The translations under genes and the position numbers were made by a program. DNA of 64,000 nt from Erythrobacter sp. YJ-T3-07 (lineage in GTDB: Bacteria > Pseudomonadota > Alphaproteobacteria > Sphingomonadales > Sphingomonadaceae): contig NZ_JAEAGP010000001.1 of assembly GCF_015999305.1 (NCBI RefSeq), forward strand, positions 372,001 to 436,000, read 5' to 3'. Below the pieces are notes generated by a model, which saw only the letters and a program-made list of their open reading frames with translations, was not told where the DNA came from and made no database searches. Within the stretch, counting starts at the first letter, position 1; every line of letters starts with the position of its first letter. Shown one piece after another: positions 1-7,858 of this stretch.

Positions 1-234
1 CCCTTCACGCTGGAAGGGCGGCTGCTGATGATCGACCACGGGATGGGGCTGAACAGCGCCTTCCTGCATTCCGCGACCATCGTGGTGCGCGAGGGGCAGC
101 GGGTAAAGCAGGGCCAGTATCTCGGCACAATCGGCGCGACCGGACGCGCGACCGGCCCGCATCTGCACTGGAGCCTCAAGTGGCAGGATTCGCGGCTCGA
201 CCCGCTGCTGTTCGTGGGGCCGATGCCCGACTGA
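1..234 (+). CDS. M23 (LytM) family peptidase, C-terminal fragment
   Basis: The reading frame is open from the first base, so the gene starts upstream of the window. The 77 visible residues form the end of a peptidase M23 domain, which in this family is a zinc metallopeptidase cutting peptidoglycan cross-links or acting as an amidase activator. The visible part has the conserved G-ATGRATGPHLHW stretch, where HLH carries a zinc ligand and a catalytic histidine. It ends in a typical 'DPLLFV' tail. The usual first motif (HxxxD) lies outside the window. It is probably an exported cell-wall hydrolase, but the signal peptide cannot be seen. A catalytically inactive EnvC/NlpD-like role cannot be excluded. 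Confidence 0.85.
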   Translation, partial: PFTLEGRLLMIDHGMGLNSAFLHSATIVVREGQRVKQGQYLGTIGATGRATGPHLHWSLKWQDSRLDPLLFVGPMPD

Positions 235-268
235 CCGCGTGGGGCGAGTCGCCCTCGCCGCCTAAGCC

Positions 269-286
269 CTGACACACCTGACACAC
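269..286. repeat. Tandem nonamer CTGACACAC x2 (copy 1)
   Basis: CTGACACAC occurs twice head to tail in the gap after the M23 gene. The arms CCCTGA (267-272) and TCAGGG (290-295) form a 6-bp dyad around it. The same 18 bases occur in inverse orientation at 56187-56204. Function is unknown; a protein-binding site or part of an interspersed repeat is possible. No gene was seen in 235-482. Confidence 0.6.
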
Positions 287-419
287 AGTTCAGGGGCTGA
301 AAAACCTCGCACTCTGTTGGCGTAAATCCGGCGGGTGGACCGACGATGTGAAAGAGCCGCGCCAGGCTAGCGCGGGCGAGCGATGTAGGACAGCAGCGCG
401 TGTCTTGCAGACACACGTA

Positions 420-452
420 GGGCGCGTTTCGCAGCAACCTGCGAACGCGCCC
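420..452. terminator. Long inverted repeat downstream of rpmB
   Basis: GGGCGCGTTTCGCAG (420-434) pairs with CTGCGAACGCGCCC (439-452), leaving one bulged base and a 4-base loop. It lies about 30 bases past the rpmB stop codon, where a terminator would be expected. Neither strand has a clear T-run after the stem, so intrinsic termination is uncertain. Confidence 0.4.
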
Positions 453-482
453 GACCTGATTCGAATGGGAAAGCCGAAAGGC

Positions 483-773
483 TCAGGCGGCGGGTGCAGC
501 CGCCTTCTTGAGCTCGCGCTTGACCTTGAGCGCACGGGCCGAGAGCTTCTCGTCCTTGGTCTTCAGCAGCCAGTTGTCGAGACCGCCATTGTGCTCGACC
601 GAACGCAGGCCCTGCGTCGAGACGCGGAACTTGAAGCTGCGGTCCAGTTTTTCGCTCATCAGAGTGACGTTCTGGAGGTTGGGCAGGAAGACACGCTTGG
701 TCTTGTTGTTCGCGTGGCTGACATTGTGGCCGACCTGGCGACCCTTGCCGGTCAGTTCGCAGATGCGCGACAT
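483..773 (-). CDS. rpmB: 50S ribosomal protein L28
   Basis: This 96-residue protein matches bacterial L28 along its length. It has the N-terminal [11 protein letters not shown] with a conserved cysteine, the NNKTKR stretch that binds rRNA, and the basic centre. L28 is a structural protein of the large ribosomal subunit. The C-terminus has a lysine-rich extension ending KKAAAPAA, common in alphaproteobacteria. The gene stands alone, divergent from tadA, and is not next to rpmG. Confidence 0.97.
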   Translation of the reverse strand: MSRICELTGKGRQVGHNVSHANNKTKRVFLPNLQNVTLMSEKLDRSFKFRVSTQGLRSVEHNGGLDNWLLKTKDEKLSARALKVKRELKKAAAPAA

Positions 774-823
774 GGCTTATCTCTTCTCAAAAATGGTGAT
801 CGGTCTGTGCCGGAAAGTCGCCG

Positions 824-852
824 CGCTTAGCGGCCAATTGCCGAATCGTCAA
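824..852 (-). promoter_or_regulatory. Candidate sigma70-type promoter for rpmB
   Basis: On the minus strand TTGACG (847-852) is followed after 17 bases by TAAGCG (824-829), about 50 bases before the rpmB start. The -35 box is good and the -10 box poor, so this is only a candidate. Confidence 0.3.
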
Positions 853-904
853 CAAGGACTCGCGCTTGCGAGCCGCTCGCTGCGCTTCTAGCGCATTTTT
901 CATC

Positions 905-1360
905 ATGACGCGATGGCCCTTGCCCGATCCGATGCAAGCCGCGCTGGCACAGGCGCAACTGGCCGCCGATGCAGGCGAAGTGCCGGTCGGCGCGGTGGTT
1001 ATGCGCGATGGCGAAGTGATCGCCTCGGCGCACAACGCACCGCGCACGCTCGCCGACCCGACCGCCCATGCCGAAGTGCTAGCGCTGCGCGCCGCGGCGA
1101 AGGCGCTGGGGCAGGAGCGACTCGAGGGCTGCGACCTGTGGGTGACGCTGGAGCCCTGCGCGATGTGCGCAGGCGCCATCGCCCACGCGCGAATCGGGCG
1201 GCTGTATTACGGAGCTGCCGATCCCAAGGGCGGCGCGGTGGCACACGGCGCGCGCGTGTTCGACCACCCGCAATGCCACCACCGGCCCGAAGTCTATTCG
1301 GGCATGGGTGAGGAAGAGGCGGCCGGACTGCTGAAGCAGTTCTTTGGCCAAAGGCGGTGA
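905..1360 (+). CDS. tadA: tRNA-specific adenosine deaminase TadA
   Basis: The 151-residue protein has the cytidine/deoxycytidylate deaminase zinc motifs HAE (55-57) and PCAMC (84-88); the glutamate is the proton shuttle. TadA converts A34 to inosine in tRNA-Arg(ACG) in the cytoplasm. The length fits the family (about 150-165). The frame is open further upstream, but the ATG at 905 puts the deaminase fold at the usual distance; an ATG at 932 is an alternative. No clear ribosome-binding site precedes it. It overlaps no gene and is followed two bases later by a small membrane-protein gene. Confidence 0.93.
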   Translation: MTRWPLPDPMQAALAQAQLAADAGEVPVGAVVMRDGEVIASAHNAPRTLADPTAHAEVLALRAAAKALGQERLEGCDLWVTLEPCAMCAGAIAHARIGRLYYGAADPKGGAVAHGARVFDHPQCHHRPEVYSGMGEEEAAGLLKQFFGQRR

Positions 1361-1362
1361 GA

Positions 1363-1674
1363 ATGGCGCATTCAGATCAACATATTCGCTGGATCAGCCG
1401 ACTAATGAGCTGGGCTGCCTACGGCGCGATGATTGTATCCTTCGCCACGATCATCTGTGGCATTCTCTCGCCGGGTGTCTGGATCTTGTGGCTTGTCGCT
1501 TTGGCCACGATCCTGATGCTAATTGCGATGGGGTTGGGTTTCTACGCTACGCTACAAGTCCGCTGCCCCGATTGCGGGGAACGATACTATTCCATCATCA
1601 CACCGTCGTTCCCAATCAACTGGCCACTGGAAAATCACTGCGTTTCCTGCGGGCACGCGGTCGAGGTTCTCTGA
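1363..1674 (+). CDS. Small membrane protein with C-terminal zinc-ribbon-like cysteines
   Basis: The predicted protein is 103 residues with two hydrophobic segments (about 13-33 and 38-60), followed by a cytoplasm-sized tail with two CxxC pairs (CPDC and CVSC, about 28 residues apart) that resemble a zinc ribbon. I do not recognise a named family. AAGG at 1351-1354 is well placed for the ATG at 1363; a GTG at 1357 overlapping the tadA stop is an alternative. It probably belongs to the tadA transcript. Role unknown. Confidence 0.6.
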   Translation: MAHSDQHIRWISRLMSWAAYGAMIVSFATIICGILSPGVWILWLVALATILMLIAMGLGFYATLQVRCPDCGERYYSIITPSFPINWPLENHCVSCGHAVEVL

Positions 1675-1683
1675 GAGGACTTT

Positions 1684-2400
1684 TCAGAGCCCTCGCCAGA
1701 TCTTCGCCGGAACATCATCCGCCGCCCCTCGCGCCGTGCGCTTGCATACCGCGGGAAGCCAGTTACGCCCGTAACACAGCCGGATTTCCTCCAACCAGCC
1801 GCGCTCGTTGAGCACGACGCCGATCATCTCGGGCCGCCAATTGGTGTTGGCCTGCATCCAGGCCTCGCGAATATCGGCTGCGGTCAGCCCCTCCTTGCGC
1901 GAGAGGCGGTCGAGGTCGGGCCAGTCGAGGCTGCGATGGAGGATGCGGGTGATGCGGAAATAGCGGTCGGGCCGGTCGGCCATGCAGCTGCCGTGCTTGG
2001 CCCATTGCCGCATTGCGAGGCTGGCGGAGGGCTGGACACACATCTGCCGGGCGAGCTGCGCGCCTGTGGGGCGCACGTTCCGCGCCGCGCACCATTGCGG
2101 CCAGTTACGTGCACCCGATCCGGCACCTTGCGGCCACAGCCCGTGGAGGATCAGCCCGAAGCTGCCGTTGCGGCCCGAGCATTGCTGCGCATGGCGTAGC
2201 GAATCCTTGCGGTTACGGCAGAACTCGGGGCTCCAGCTGAGCGAGAGGACGTAGCCGGTAACCGGCATCGCGCGGGTCGGCCCCTTGCGCGCGATATCCG
2301 GCACCGCGACGCTGCGTGGGGGCGTGCACTGATAGCTCTGCGCGCTGGCGGTGCCTGTAAGAGCGGCGCCCAGCGCCAGCGCCAGCGCGATTCGCCGCAT
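1684..2400 (-). CDS. Ribonuclease T2 family protein, exported
   Basis: The 238-residue protein starts with a cleavable signal peptide (about 1-20, ending ASAQ). It contains both catalytic blocks of the RNase T2 family: LHGLWPQ (85-91) and QWAKHGSC (132-139), each carrying a catalytic histidine. Several cysteines could form the disulfides usual for the family. It would cut RNA through a 2',3'-cyclic phosphate in the periplasm, probably for scavenging. It starts 3 bases after the stop of the upstream membrane-protein gene (2404-2835), so the two are co-transcribed. Confidence 0.92.
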   Translation of the reverse strand: MRRIALALALGAALTGTASAQSYQCTPPRSVAVPDIARKGPTRAMPVTGYVLSLSWSPEFCRNRKDSLRHAQQCSGRNGSFGLILHGLWPQGAGSGARNWPQWCAARNVRPTGAQLARQMCVQPSASLAMRQWAKHGSCMADRPDRYFRITRILHRSLDWPDLDRLSRKEGLTAADIREAWMQANTNWRPEMIGVVLNERGWLEEIRLCYGRNWLPAVCKRTARGAADDVPAKIWRGL

Positions 2401-2403
2401 GGC

Positions 2404-2835
2404 TCAGGCGGCGGGAGGCGGTGTGTCGTCCGTCGGCCTGTCGTTGAGCCAGCGGATCGCATCGCCGCGAAACAGCATGGCCACCGCCAGCGCCTGAGCA
2501 AGCAGGCCGACCAGGCCGTAAATGCGGGACAGGACCAGCGGCCCGCCGAAATAGTCGCCCACCCCGATCAGCGAGAACAGGAAGAAGGCGACGATCACCC
2601 ACTTGGCGATCACCACCCTGCGCTGCGACACCAGATACCACAGCAGCAGTCCGATCAGCACGCCGACGGCATAGCCGATCCAGATCACGCTCGGCGGCAC
2701 GGCGACGCCGGTCTGGGCACCTTGCGCTGCGAGCTGGGCCTTGAGCGTGGGATAGCTGCTGATGAAGGCCAGCAGGCCGAGAAACATCGACCCGAGGTAG
2801 AAATAGTCGAACAGTTTGATGGATTGCGGCTTCAC
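2404..2835 (-). CDS. Four-helix membrane protein, unknown function
   Basis: This 143-residue protein has four hydrophobic segments spread over its length (roughly 12-30, 45-68, 75-95 and 105-122) and a polar C-terminus ending in prolines and alanines. No ATG fits, so the start is taken as GTG at 2833-2835, preceded by an AGGGG ribosome-binding site 8 bases away. It sits between nadC and the RNase T2 gene on the same strand, likely in one operon. I cannot assign a function. Confidence 0.7.
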   Translation of the reverse strand: MKPQSIKLFDYFYLGSMFLGLLAFISSYPTLKAQLAAQGAQTGVAVPPSVIWIGYAVGVLIGLLLWYLVSQRRVVIAKWVIVAFFLFSLIGVGDYFGGPLVLSRIYGLVGLLAQALAVAMLFRGDAIRWLNDRPTDDTPPPAA

Positions 2836-2903
2836 CGATGTGCTCCCCTGGTGTCCCGAGGGCTCGACGGTGCCGCATGGCGCGGGTCTCCGCAAGCCGC
2901 GGG

Positions 2904-3770
2904 TCACGCCAAGGTGGTGAAATCGAGACCTATATCCGCTGCCGGCGCGCTCTGGGTGAGCCGCCCGACCGATACGTAATCGACCCCGGTCGCCGCCTTG
3001 GCGCGGATTGTATCCAAGTTGATCCCGCCAGAGGCCTCGGTCGGGACGCGCCCCGCCACCAGCGCGACCGCTTTGCGCAGGGTATCGGGTTCCATATTGT
3101 CGAGCAGCAGGCGGGTGGCGCCCGCATCCAGTGCGGGCCCGATCTGGTCGATCCGGTCGACCTCGCAGATGATGTCGGCGACGCCCGCATCGCGCGCGCG
3201 CCGCACCGCCTCGCCGACCGATCCGGCCACAGCGACGTGATTGTCCTTGATCATCGCGGCATCCCACAGCCCCATCCGGTGGTTTGCGCCGCCGCCCATC
3301 CGCACCGCGTATTTCTCGAGCATGCGCAGCCCGGGCAGGGTCTTGCGCGTGTCGAGCAAGGTGCAGTCCGGATTGTCCATCGCCTGCACGTAGCTGCGCA
3401 CCAGCGTGGCGATGCCGGAGAGGTGCTGCACCGTGTTGAGCGCGGCGCGCTCCGCGGTCAGCAGCGCGCGGGCATTGCCCTCGATCCGCATCAGGTCGGT
3501 GCCGGGCGCGACCTGCGCCCCGTCCTCGACCAGCTGCTCGATCGCGCATGTCGGGTCCAGCGCGCGGAAGAACGCCGCCGCGACCGGCAGCCCGGCAACG
3601 CTGATCGGATCGCGGCTGTCCATCACCCCGGTGAACTTCGCATCCGCCGGGATGACGGCTTGCGAGGTCACATCGCGCCCGCCGCCGGGCAGGCCTTCGC
3701 CCAGATCCTCGGCCAGCGTTGCGCGCACGAAGGCATCGAGGTCGAAGCCGGGAAGGGTGAAATCGCTCAT
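2904..3770 (-). CDS. nadC: Nicotinate-nucleotide pyrophosphorylase (carboxylating)
   Basis: The 288-residue product is a quinolinate phosphoribosyltransferase: it makes nicotinate mononucleotide, CO2 and PPi from quinolinate and PRPP in NAD synthesis. Recognisable pieces are the N-terminal 'LAEDLGEG..DVTS' block, the TARTRKT-type stretch (here DTRKTLPGLR), the HRMGLWDAAMIKDNH block that binds PRPP and quinolinate, and the C-terminal EASGGI-D motif. Length is normal. The frame stays open further upstream, but that part is read from a repeat element, so the ATG at 3768-3770 (MSDFTLPG) is taken as start. nadA and nadB are not in the window. Confidence 0.96.
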   Translation of the reverse strand: MSDFTLPGFDLDAFVRATLAEDLGEGLPGGGRDVTSQAVIPADAKFTGVMDSRDPISVAGLPVAAAFFRALDPTCAIEQLVEDGAQVAPGTDLMRIEGNARALLTAERAALNTVQHLSGIATLVRSYVQAMDNPDCTLLDTRKTLPGLRMLEKYAVRMGGGANHRMGLWDAAMIKDNHVAVAGSVGEAVRRARDAGVADIICEVDRIDQIGPALDAGATRLLLDNMEPDTLRKAVALVAGRVPTEASGGINLDTIRAKAATGVDYVSVGRLTQSAPAADIGLDFTTLA

Positions 3771-3781
3771 TGGCAAATCTT

Positions 3782-3861
3782 CGTCATTGCGAGCAGTCCG
3801 GGACTGCGCGGCAATCCATGGCACCATGGATCGCTTCGTCGCTCCGCTCCTCGCAATGACG
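3782..3861. repeat. REP-like palindromic repeat, CGTCATTGCGAG type
   Basis: CGTCATTGCGAG (3782-3793) is the inverse of CTCGCAATGACG (3850-3861). Nested inside are GCAGTCC-G-GGACTGC (3793-3807) and TCCATGG-CA-CCATGGA (3815-3830). The 80-base element fills the gap between the nadC start and the end of the response-regulator gene. Elements of this kind are scattered in alphaproteobacterial genomes; it may fold in RNA and could limit read-through between the two operons. Confidence 0.8.
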
Positions 3862-3871
3862 ACCTAAGCGG

Positions 3872-4669
3872 TCAATGCACGAACCGCGCGACGACGTCGC
3901 GGTAGGAGCGCGAGACCTTCACCTCCGCGCCCGAGCTCAGCACCAGGAAGCACTCGCCATTGGTGTGCGGCTTCACCTGCCGTACCTGGTCGAGATTGAC
4001 GATGGTCGAGCGGTGGACGCGCTGGAACTTGCGCGGGTCGAGCCGGCGTTCGAGATCCTTCATCGTTTCGCGCAGGATCAGCGAATTGTCGCCGGTATAG
4101 ATGCACATGTAGTCGCCCGCGGCCTCGATATGTTCGATCGATTCGACCTCGACGCGGAAGATCTTGCCCTGGTCCTTGACGTTGAGCAGCTTCTCGAACC
4201 GGTCAGAACCGTCGGCCGCACCGTCCTGCAGTTCCTCGGCCGCTTCGGGGGCGACTTCGGCGAGCACGTTCATCAGCTTTTCCGCCTCGTCCGCGCCGCG
4301 CTTTTCGGTCATCCGCTGGCGCACCCGCTCGATCACGTCGGCCAGCTTGTCCTCATCGACCGGCTTCATCAGGTAATGCAGCGCATTGGCCTGGAACGCG
4401 CGGATCGCGTGTTCCTGAAACGCGGTGACGAACACGAACAGCGGCGGTTCGATGTCCATCACGCCCTGGACCACGCCGAAGCCGTCGAACCCGGGCATCT
4501 GAATGTCGAGGAAGACGAGATCGGGGCGCAGGGTCTTGATCTTGCGGATCGCCTCGCGCCCGTTCGAGCAGGTATCGATGATCTCGACATCCTCGAACTT
4601 CTCGAGCCGCAGTTGCAGGCCCTGAATGGCCAGCTTCTCGTCGTCCACGATGATCGTCTTGATGGTCAT
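3872..4669 (-). CDS. LytTR-family response regulator
   Basis: The 265-residue protein has an N-terminal receiver domain (about 1-120) with acidic D9/D10, phospho-acceptor D55 (LVFLD) and K102. A linker of about 40 residues follows, then a C-terminal LytTR DNA-binding domain (about 165-263) with the usual 'EAAGDYMCIYTG', 'RVHRSTIVNLDQV' and 'VSRSY' blocks. It is a transcriptional regulator paired with the histidine kinase just upstream (gap 8 bases). The target is not visible; LytTR regulators in general control envelope, competence or virulence functions. The ATG at 4669 is preferred to an in-frame GTG at 4678. Confidence 0.93.
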   Translation of the reverse strand: MTIKTIIVDDEKLAIQGLQLRLEKFEDVEIIDTCSNGREAIRKIKTLRPDLVFLDIQMPGFDGFGVVQGVMDIEPPLFVFVTAFQEHAIRAFQANALHYLMKPVDEDKLADVIERVRQRMTEKRGADEAEKLMNVLAEVAPEAAEELQDGAADGSDRFEKLLNVKDQGKIFRVEVESIEHIEAAGDYMCIYTGDNSLILRETMKDLERRLDPRKFQRVHRSTIVNLDQVRQVKPHTNGECFLVLSSGAEVKVSRSYRDVVARFVH

Positions 4670-4677
4670 TTTTCTCA

Positions 4678-5970
4678 CTATCCAATCGGGCTGGGGCCCA
4701 TGGCGCGGGGGTACGCCGGTGAATCAACGGACGGCCCATCATCCTGTTTCCGGGCCTCCTGGCTGCCATCCACCGGCTGTACGCTCCGCGCTTCCGGGAG
4801 AAGCGAGGGATGGGTGGTCAGCTCGGGTGGCGGCACGAGCGCGGCGGCCTGTTCTTCGCCTTCGCGCTCGAAGGGTATTTCGACCACCACGGTGAAGCCG
4901 CCCTGAACCGGCGAGCGGATTTCGAACAGGTGGTTGTCGCCATAGGCCTGGGCGAGCCGGTTGCGGATATTGGCAAGGCCGACCCCGGTCGAATCGGGGC
5001 TATCGCTGCGCGGGAGCGCGGTGCCGGTGGCATCCAGCGGGGTCTTGAGTCCGGGCCCGGTGTCCGACACCACGAGACGCAGGCGCGAGCCGGACAATTG
5101 CGCGGTGAGCGAGATCTTCGCGCCCTCCTCAAGCGGGGAGACTGCGTACTTGATCGCGTTTTCGACCAGCGGCTGCAGCAGGAGCGAGGGCAGGCACGCC
5201 TCGGCAGCTTCGTCCGCGATGTCGAATTCGGTCTGCAAGCGCTCCTCGAACCGCATCCGCTCGATATCGAGATACAGTTTCAGCGTCTCGACCTCCTGCG
5301 CCACGGTCACCGTTCCGCCCGGCTGCGAGACCAGCGTGTGGCGCAGGAAGCGCGACAGGCGGGTGAGCATCGCATTGGCCGGCTCGGTCTGCTTGAGCAG
5401 CACCAGCGTGGAGATTGAGTTGAGCGTGTTGAACAGGAAATGCGGGTTGAGCTGATAGCGCAGCATCGCCAGCTGCGCGCTGGTTGCCTGCGCCTCCAGC
5501 CGTTCAAGCCGGTCCGCCTGTTCTTCCAGCTGGAGGAAATAGTTGATCGCGTAATAGAGCCCGGTCCAGGCCCCCAGCAGCGGGCCCTCCACCGCAAGGT
5601 AGAGGAAGAACAGCTGGGTCAGCGTGGTTTCGCGATCGAAATAGTACAGCCCCGCAACCCATGCCTCGATCAGGACCAGCGCACTCAGCGCGGTCGCGAG
5701 GGCGAGTGCGGTGAACCCCCAGGTGACCAGCGGCTGCCGACCCATCAGGTTGCGATAGATCACCGAAAGCACGAGGCTGAGCGACAGGCCCGTCACCGTG
5801 GCCGGGAGCACGATCGCCAGCAGGCCGAGGCCCTGCCCGTTGACGAGGCCCTGCACACAGCGCAGCAGCATCGCGCCGCCCCAGCCCGCGAATTGCAGGT
5901 TCCAGAAGGCGCGGTTCTTGTTCGCGAAGAACGGGGCGGGGCGATAGGGCAGCACGGCCATGGCCCCCAT
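4678..5970 (-). CDS. LytS/YehU-type sensor histidine kinase
   Basis: The 430-residue protein has an N-terminal membrane region with about four helices (30-145), a short coiled segment (146-165), a His_kinase domain with the hallmark QLNPHFLFNTLN (173-184; phospho-accepting H177), and a HATPase domain with N box (PLVENAIKY) and G boxes (DTGPGL, GVGLANIRNRL). The tail after about residue 375 is proline-rich and low in structure. It should phosphorylate the LytTR regulator encoded next. There is no extracellular sensor domain; the helices themselves may sense the signal. Start ATG at 5970, with another ATG at 5961. Confidence 0.93.
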   Translation of the reverse strand: MGAMAVLPYRPAPFFANKNRAFWNLQFAGWGGAMLLRCVQGLVNGQGLGLLAIVLPATVTGLSLSLVLSVIYRNLMGRQPLVTWGFTALALATALSALVLIEAWVAGLYYFDRETTLTQLFFLYLAVEGPLLGAWTGLYYAINYFLQLEEQADRLERLEAQATSAQLAMLRYQLNPHFLFNTLNSISTLVLLKQTEPANAMLTRLSRFLRHTLVSQPGGTVTVAQEVETLKLYLDIERMRFEERLQTEFDIADEAAEACLPSLLLQPLVENAIKYAVSPLEEGAKISLTAQLSGSRLRLVVSDTGPGLKTPLDATGTALPRSDSPDSTGVGLANIRNRLAQAYGDNHLFEIRSPVQGGFTVVVEIPFEREGEEQAAALVPPPELTTHPSLLPEARSVQPVDGSQEARKQDDGPSVDSPAYPRAMGPSPIG

Positions 5971-6107
5971 TTAGCGCAACCGGTCGCATTCTCACAAACT
6001 TTTGCGCAGGCCGCGGCGATCGGTTGGTTTCGCGCGCCGGGGAGAGCGCCCGCGCAGCCTTCGCAACCGCCGATATCCGAAGCACTCGCCAGCGATGACT
6101 GCGCTGG

Positions 6108-7142
6108 CTAGCGCCCGGCGAGATTCTTGCCCGGCAGCTCTTCGCGCCGGAAACCGGCGGCCCAGTCGGCCCCGTCGCCCTGTGCCAGCTGCGCTTCGAT
6201 CAGCGGGATTTCGGCGAGGATGAATTCGGCCCGTTCGTCCCACCCGTCATGGCTGCGCGCGCGGAAAATCCAGCCGCCGTGGCGGGGGCCCCAGCGTTCG
6301 AAGAAATGCGCCCCTGCGACCGGATCGAAGCCTGCATTGGCGAGCAGCCAGGGCATCAGCCGGTCCGCCTCACGCTCGGTCAGGCGCACGGTGCTCTGCT
6401 TGCGCCCGCCATTGGCGTCGAACCATTCGCGATGGCGCAGGATGTTGTGCGCGAACTCGTGCCCCAGCACCGCGGCGAGCAGCGGATCGGGATAGTCTAT
6501 CCCTGCAAATTCGGGGCCGATCACCACCCGGTGCCCGTCGGCCACAGCGCGGCCGCCTTCGCCGATCTCGAACCGGCTGCGGCAGGCGGGTTCGCCGGTG
6601 ATGGTCAGCGTGACCGGCCCGCCTGCGCGCCGAACGGTGAGCGGAAGGGCGCCGGTCTGCGCAAGCAGGCTTTCGCTCTTCGCGCGGATCGTCTCGATCC
6701 GCTCCCACGATTTGGCCTTCTCGATCGGGATATCGGCAATGACGAGGTCGCCGACAGCGAGCACGGTATCGTCCACCCGCAGCCCGGCGCGCGCGGCGGG
6801 ACCGTCCGGCACCAGCGCCTGCACTCCGATATCGCCGGTCAGGCCGAGCAGGCTGCGCAGCCTATCGCCCTCGCCATAGGCGCCCATATCGTGGAGCAGC
6901 AGCCCGGCGGTGTGCGTCCTGTCCGCGCAGAAGCGCGCATTGCCGGTGACGAGGCGATAGCCGAGCCGCAGGACGCGCTCGTCCTGCCGGCGCAGTTCGG
7001 CGATCTCCGGGGGCAGAGCTGCGCGCGGCGCGTCCACCGCAGCCGGAGGAGCCTCGGGCGTCTGCGCCTGCGCGGGCAGCGCGCCGAGCCCCGACGCGAG
7101 CGAAAGGGTGATCGACGCCGCGATGGAAACTGGGCGGATCAT
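6108..7142 (-). CDS. Exported M48-type metallopeptidase with PDZ domain
   Basis: The 344-residue protein has a signal peptide (1-26, AQAQ), a PDZ-like domain (about 98-185, including 'VPDGPAARAGLRVDD'), and a zinc peptidase region with HEFAH (228-232) and a downstream 'TEREADR' glutamate as third ligand. It probably degrades or surveys envelope proteins in the periplasm. Its ATG overlaps the stop of the DsbA-like gene (ATGA), the third gene of an operon that begins with the M48-TPR gene at 9253. The PDZ domain sits before the peptidase domain. Confidence 0.85.
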   Translation of the reverse strand: MIRPVSIAASITLSLASGLGALPAQAQTPEAPPAAVDAPRAALPPEIAELRRQDERVLRLGYRLVTGNARFCADRTHTAGLLLHDMGAYGEGDRLRSLLGLTGDIGVQALVPDGPAARAGLRVDDTVLAVGDLVIADIPIEKAKSWERIETIRAKSESLLAQTGALPLTVRRAGGPVTLTITGEPACRSRFEIGEGGRAVADGHRVVIGPEFAGIDYPDPLLAAVLGHEFAHNILRHREWFDANGGRKQSTVRLTEREADRLMPWLLANAGFDPVAGAHFFERWGPRHGGWIFRARSHDGWDERAEFILAEIPLIEAQLAQGDGADWAAGFRREELPGKNLAGR

Positions 7143-7846
7143 GGCTTGGCGGCGCTGTCCTCGATCGCCTTGGCCAGCCGCTCGGTGCCCTGCGCGCCTT
7201 GCAAAATCCGGTTGCCGGTGATCCACGCGGGGGTGCCGGTAAAGCCGAGATCCTGCGCGAGGGCGGCAGTGCGCATCAGCTCCATCGTCACATCCTGCCC
7301 CTGCGCATCCTTGCGCGCACGCTCCATGTCGAGGCCGATCGCCTGGCCAACCTGGTCGACCGTCTGGCTGTCGGCCACCTCCTTCGCGTAAAGCGCATCG
7401 TGGAACGCGGCGTATTTGCCCTGCTTGGCAGCGGCGAGCGCCATCCGCGCGGCAACGTCGCTGCCTTCGAAGATCGGCCATTCCTTGATCACCACGCGCA
7501 GCTCGGGGTCGCGCGCGATCAGTTGCTGCACGTGCTGCAGGCTCATCCGGCAATAGCCGCAATTATAGTCCGAGAACTCGAACAAAGTGCGGCTGCCGTT
7601 GGGATTGCCGAGGACCGCGCCGGGGAACGGCTCACGCCATTCGTCGCCCGCCTGTGCCAGCCGCCGTTCGGTTTCGCGTGTTTGCAACTCCTCCGCCATG
7701 CGCGGGAGGATTTCGGGATTGTCGAGCAGGTAGGCCTCTGTCCGCCGGTCGCCAAGGCCGGTCGCGGCGAACAGCCACGCGCCGAGAAAGCCGCCGAGGA
7801 GTGCGAGTGCGAGCACCCCCACCAGGCGCAGGATTTCGTTCTTCAT
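7139..7846 (-). CDS. DsbA-family thiol-disulfide oxidoreductase
   Basis: The 235-residue protein has an N-terminal membrane anchor or signal (about 8-30), a helical spacer of about 50 residues, and a DsbA-type thioredoxin fold with active site CGYC (96-99) in 'FSDYNCGYCR' and the cis-proline region 'GFTGTPAWITGNRILQGAQ'. It would make or isomerise disulfides in periplasmic proteins. The long spacer before the fold resembles the ScsC/BdbD-like branch, in which N-terminal helices can oligomerise. It lies between two M48 peptidase genes, pointing to a joint role in envelope protein quality control. Confidence 0.9.
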   Translation of the reverse strand: MKNEILRLVGVLALALLGGFLGAWLFAATGLGDRRTEAYLLDNPEILPRMAEELQTRETERRLAQAGDEWREPFPGAVLGNPNGSRTLFEFSDYNCGYCRMSLQHVQQLIARDPELRVVIKEWPIFEGSDVAARMALAAAKQGKYAAFHDALYAKEVADSQTVDQVGQAIGLDMERARKDAQGQDVTMELMRTAALAQDLGFTGTPAWITGNRILQGAQGTERLAKAIEDSAAKP

Positions 7847-7858
7847 GGGAAAGGGCCT

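Noticed and set aside
3782..3861. Possible short CRISPR or tRNA-like structure between nadC and the response regulator
   Set aside because: The element is a single nested palindrome with no regularly spaced repeats or tRNA arms.
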